Shown here: positions 5,387 to 6,679 of the stretch, piece after piece
Layout: each line of letters begins with the position of its first letter
Position numbering within the stretch: the stretch's first letter is position 1
DNA from: Cytophagales bacterium
GTDB taxonomy: Bacteria > Bacteroidota > Bacteroidia > Cytophagales > Cyclobacteriaceae
DNA: 6,679 bases
Assembly: GCA_029262955.1 (NCBI GenBank)
Contig: JAJCYL010000731.1
Coordinates: 1-6,679 of the forward strand
Reading direction: 5' to 3'
Position numbers and translations under genes: made by a program
Notes under the pieces: generated by a model
The model's database searches: none
Told to the model about the DNA's origin: nothing
The model's input: the letters and a program-made list of their open reading frames with translations, nothing else

Positions 5387-6679
5387 TTGAACCGCTCATT
5401 GTTTCACTTTGCGGCCATCATTTTGATGGTTTCTTGTGGAGGTAAGAAACCTCCAAATGTTATAATTATTTTTACCGACGATCAAGGATATCAAGATGTT
5501 GGTAGCTTTGGCTCCCCTGATATATTAACTCCCCATTTGGACAAAATGGCCTCTGAGGGTGTAAAACTCACTAGCTTTTATGCCGCTCAGGCTGTTTGTA
5601 CGGCGTCTAGGGCGGCTCTTCTCACTGGCTGTTATCCAAATAGAATTGGCATACATCAGGCGTTTATGCCAAACAGTAACATTGGGATAAATCCGGATGA
5701 AACTACAATAGCGGAAATGCTAAAGTTGAAAAACTATAGCACAGCAATTTTTGGCAAGTGGCACTTAGGAGATGACAAAAAGTTTCTTCCACTAAATCAT
5801 GGTTTTGATGAATACTATGGCATTCCATATTCGAATGATATGTGGCCACTCCATCCCCAACAAGGATCCATTTTTAATTTTGGACCATTGCCACTGTATG
5901 AAAACAATAACATTGTAGATACAATAACCGACCAGTCACAACTTACCACCCGAATTACAGAAAAGAGTGTCTCTTTTATACAGAGGAACAAGGACAAATC
6001 ATTCTTCTTATACGTCGCTCATCCACAGCCACATGTTCCATTATTTGTGTCAGATAAGTTTCAAGGTAAATCTAAGCGAGGTCTATATGGCGATGTGATA
6101 ATGGAAATCGACTGGTCAGTGGGCGAGATCTTGAATGCACTTAAAGAAAATGACCTTGAGGAAAACACCATTGTAATTTTCACATCCGATAACGGCCCAT
6201 GGTTATCATATGGTGATCATGCTGGAAGCGCCTTGCCGTTTAGGGAAGGAAAAGGAACTGCTTTTGAAGGAGGTCACAGGGAACCATTTATAATAAAATA
6301 TCCCAAGCAACTTAAGCCAGGCACAGTTGTAAATGTACCGGTAATGGCCATTGACTTATTGCCCACGCTGGCATTTCTAACTGACGCTCAAATGCCCGAT
6401 AGCGCCATTGATGGTAAAAACGTTTGGGACATCATAGCCGGACGATCCAGCGAAAGTCCACACGAGGCATACTATTTTTATTACAAGATAAATGAGCTTC
6501 ATGGCGTGAGGTACAAAAACTGGAAATTGTACTTTCCTCACATATTCAGGACACTCAATGGAAGAAAAGGCGGTATTGAAGGGTTCCCTGTTAACTATGA
6601 TCAACAAGCCCTTGATGAAATTCATCTCTATGATCTTTCCAGGGACATTAATGAGAGCCATAATGTAGCAAAAGAGTAT
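5387..6679 (+). CDS. Sulfatase lipoprotein, arylsulfatase A-like (3' end missing)
   Basis: A formylglycine-dependent sulfatase that hydrolyses sulfate esters, probably lipid-anchored at the cell envelope; 431 codons lie in the window and the frame is open at the right edge, with perhaps a few tens missing. Seen: PPNVIIIFTDDQGYQDVG (metal-binding Asp31/Asp32); the maturation motif CTASR (Cys71-Arg75), the C-x-A-x-R form of the usual C-x-P-x-R, followed by AALLTGCYPNR; FGKWHLG (122-128); YVAHPQPHVPL; FTSDNGPW; REGKGTAFEGGHREP; and a late LYDLSRDINESHNVA. Start: TTG 5387 yields MNRSLFHFAAIILMVSC followed by GGKK, a lipoprotein-like signal with Cys17; the first ATG (5426) would cut this signal off. 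No strong ribosome site is present, only GAGAAAG at 5371-5377, so translational coupling to the methyltransferase is plausible. The natural substrate, a sulfated polysaccharide or a small ester, cannot be told. Confidence 0.92.
   Translation, partial: MNRSLFHFAAIILMVSCGGKKPPNVIIIFTDDQGYQDVGSFGSPDILTPHLDKMASEGVKLTSFYAAQAVCTASRAALLTGCYPNRIGIHQAFMPNSNIGINPDETTIAEMLKLKNYSTAIFGKWHLGDDKKFLPLNHGFDEYYGIPYSNDMWPLHPQQGSIFNFGPLPLYENNNIVDTITDQSQLTTRITEKSVSFIQRNKDKSFFLYVAHPQPHVPLFVSDKFQGKSKRGLYGDVIMEIDWSVGEILNALKENDLEENTIVIFTSDNGPWLSYGDHAGSALPFREGKGTAFEGGHREPFIIKYPKQLKPGTVVNVPVMAIDLLPTLAFLTDAQMPDSAIDGKNVWDIIAGRSSESPHEAYYFYYKINELHGVRYKNWKLYFPHIFRTLNGRKGGIEGFPVNYDQQALDEIHLYDLSRDINESHNVAKEY

Noticed and set aside
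5363..5426. Frameshift or fusion between the methyltransferase and the sulfatase
   Set aside because: The methyltransferase ends at a normal length, and the sulfatase has its own lipoprotein-like signal from TTG 5387, so two separate genes explain the sequence.
1..6679. CRISPR array, transposon ends, tRNA/rRNA genes, riboswitches
   Set aside because: No regularly spaced repeats, terminal inverted repeats with a transposase, or recognisable structured RNA were seen on either strand.

Overview
The window looks like chromosome of a Bacteroidota bacterium, probably a free-living, aerobic Cytophagales-type organism. This is an inference from AT-rich composition, lipoprotein-type signals of the SCKK/SCGGKK kind, mostly weak Shine-Dalgarno sites, a candidate TAnnTTTG -7 box, and the closeness of the proteins to families common in that phylum. 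There is no rRNA, tRNA, CRISPR array, transposase or integrase, so nothing marks it as a recent mobile island.

Layout. (1) Positions 2-1359, + strand: the C-terminal half of a SoxC-type molybdenum sulfane/sulfite dehydrogenase, overlapping a small single-haem cytochrome c lipoprotein of the SoxD type. Together they form an oxidoreductase/cytochrome pair acting outside the cytoplasmic membrane. (2) Positions 1376-2911, - strand: a SulP anion permease with a C-terminal STAS domain, ending only 16 nt from the soxD stop; an 8-bp inverted repeat spans the junction. (3) Positions 2912-3235: a 324-bp region with no firm gene. It holds a possible SulP promoter and a 32-codon reading frame encoding a possible micro membrane protein. 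(4) Positions 3236-4405, + strand: a secreted self-processing DmpA/BapA-type (P1, S58) peptidase. (5) Positions 4477-6679, + strand: a cyclopropane-fatty-acid-synthase-like SAM methyltransferase followed 4 nt later by a sulfatase lipoprotein, probably starting at TTG, which runs off the right edge.

How it fits together. Three of the six genes may handle sulfur at the cell envelope: SoxCD oxidises reduced sulfur, a sulfatase releases sulfate from organic esters, and SulP may move sulfate or bicarbonate. The shared theme is suggestive, but the genes lie in at least three transcription units and include unrelated functions, so a single pathway is not shown. I did not find convincing evidence of a wholly new system. 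The most useful points are the monohaem lipid-anchored SoxD, the BicA-like character of the SulP, the possible micro-protein, and the methyltransferase-sulfatase pairing with its non-ATG start.
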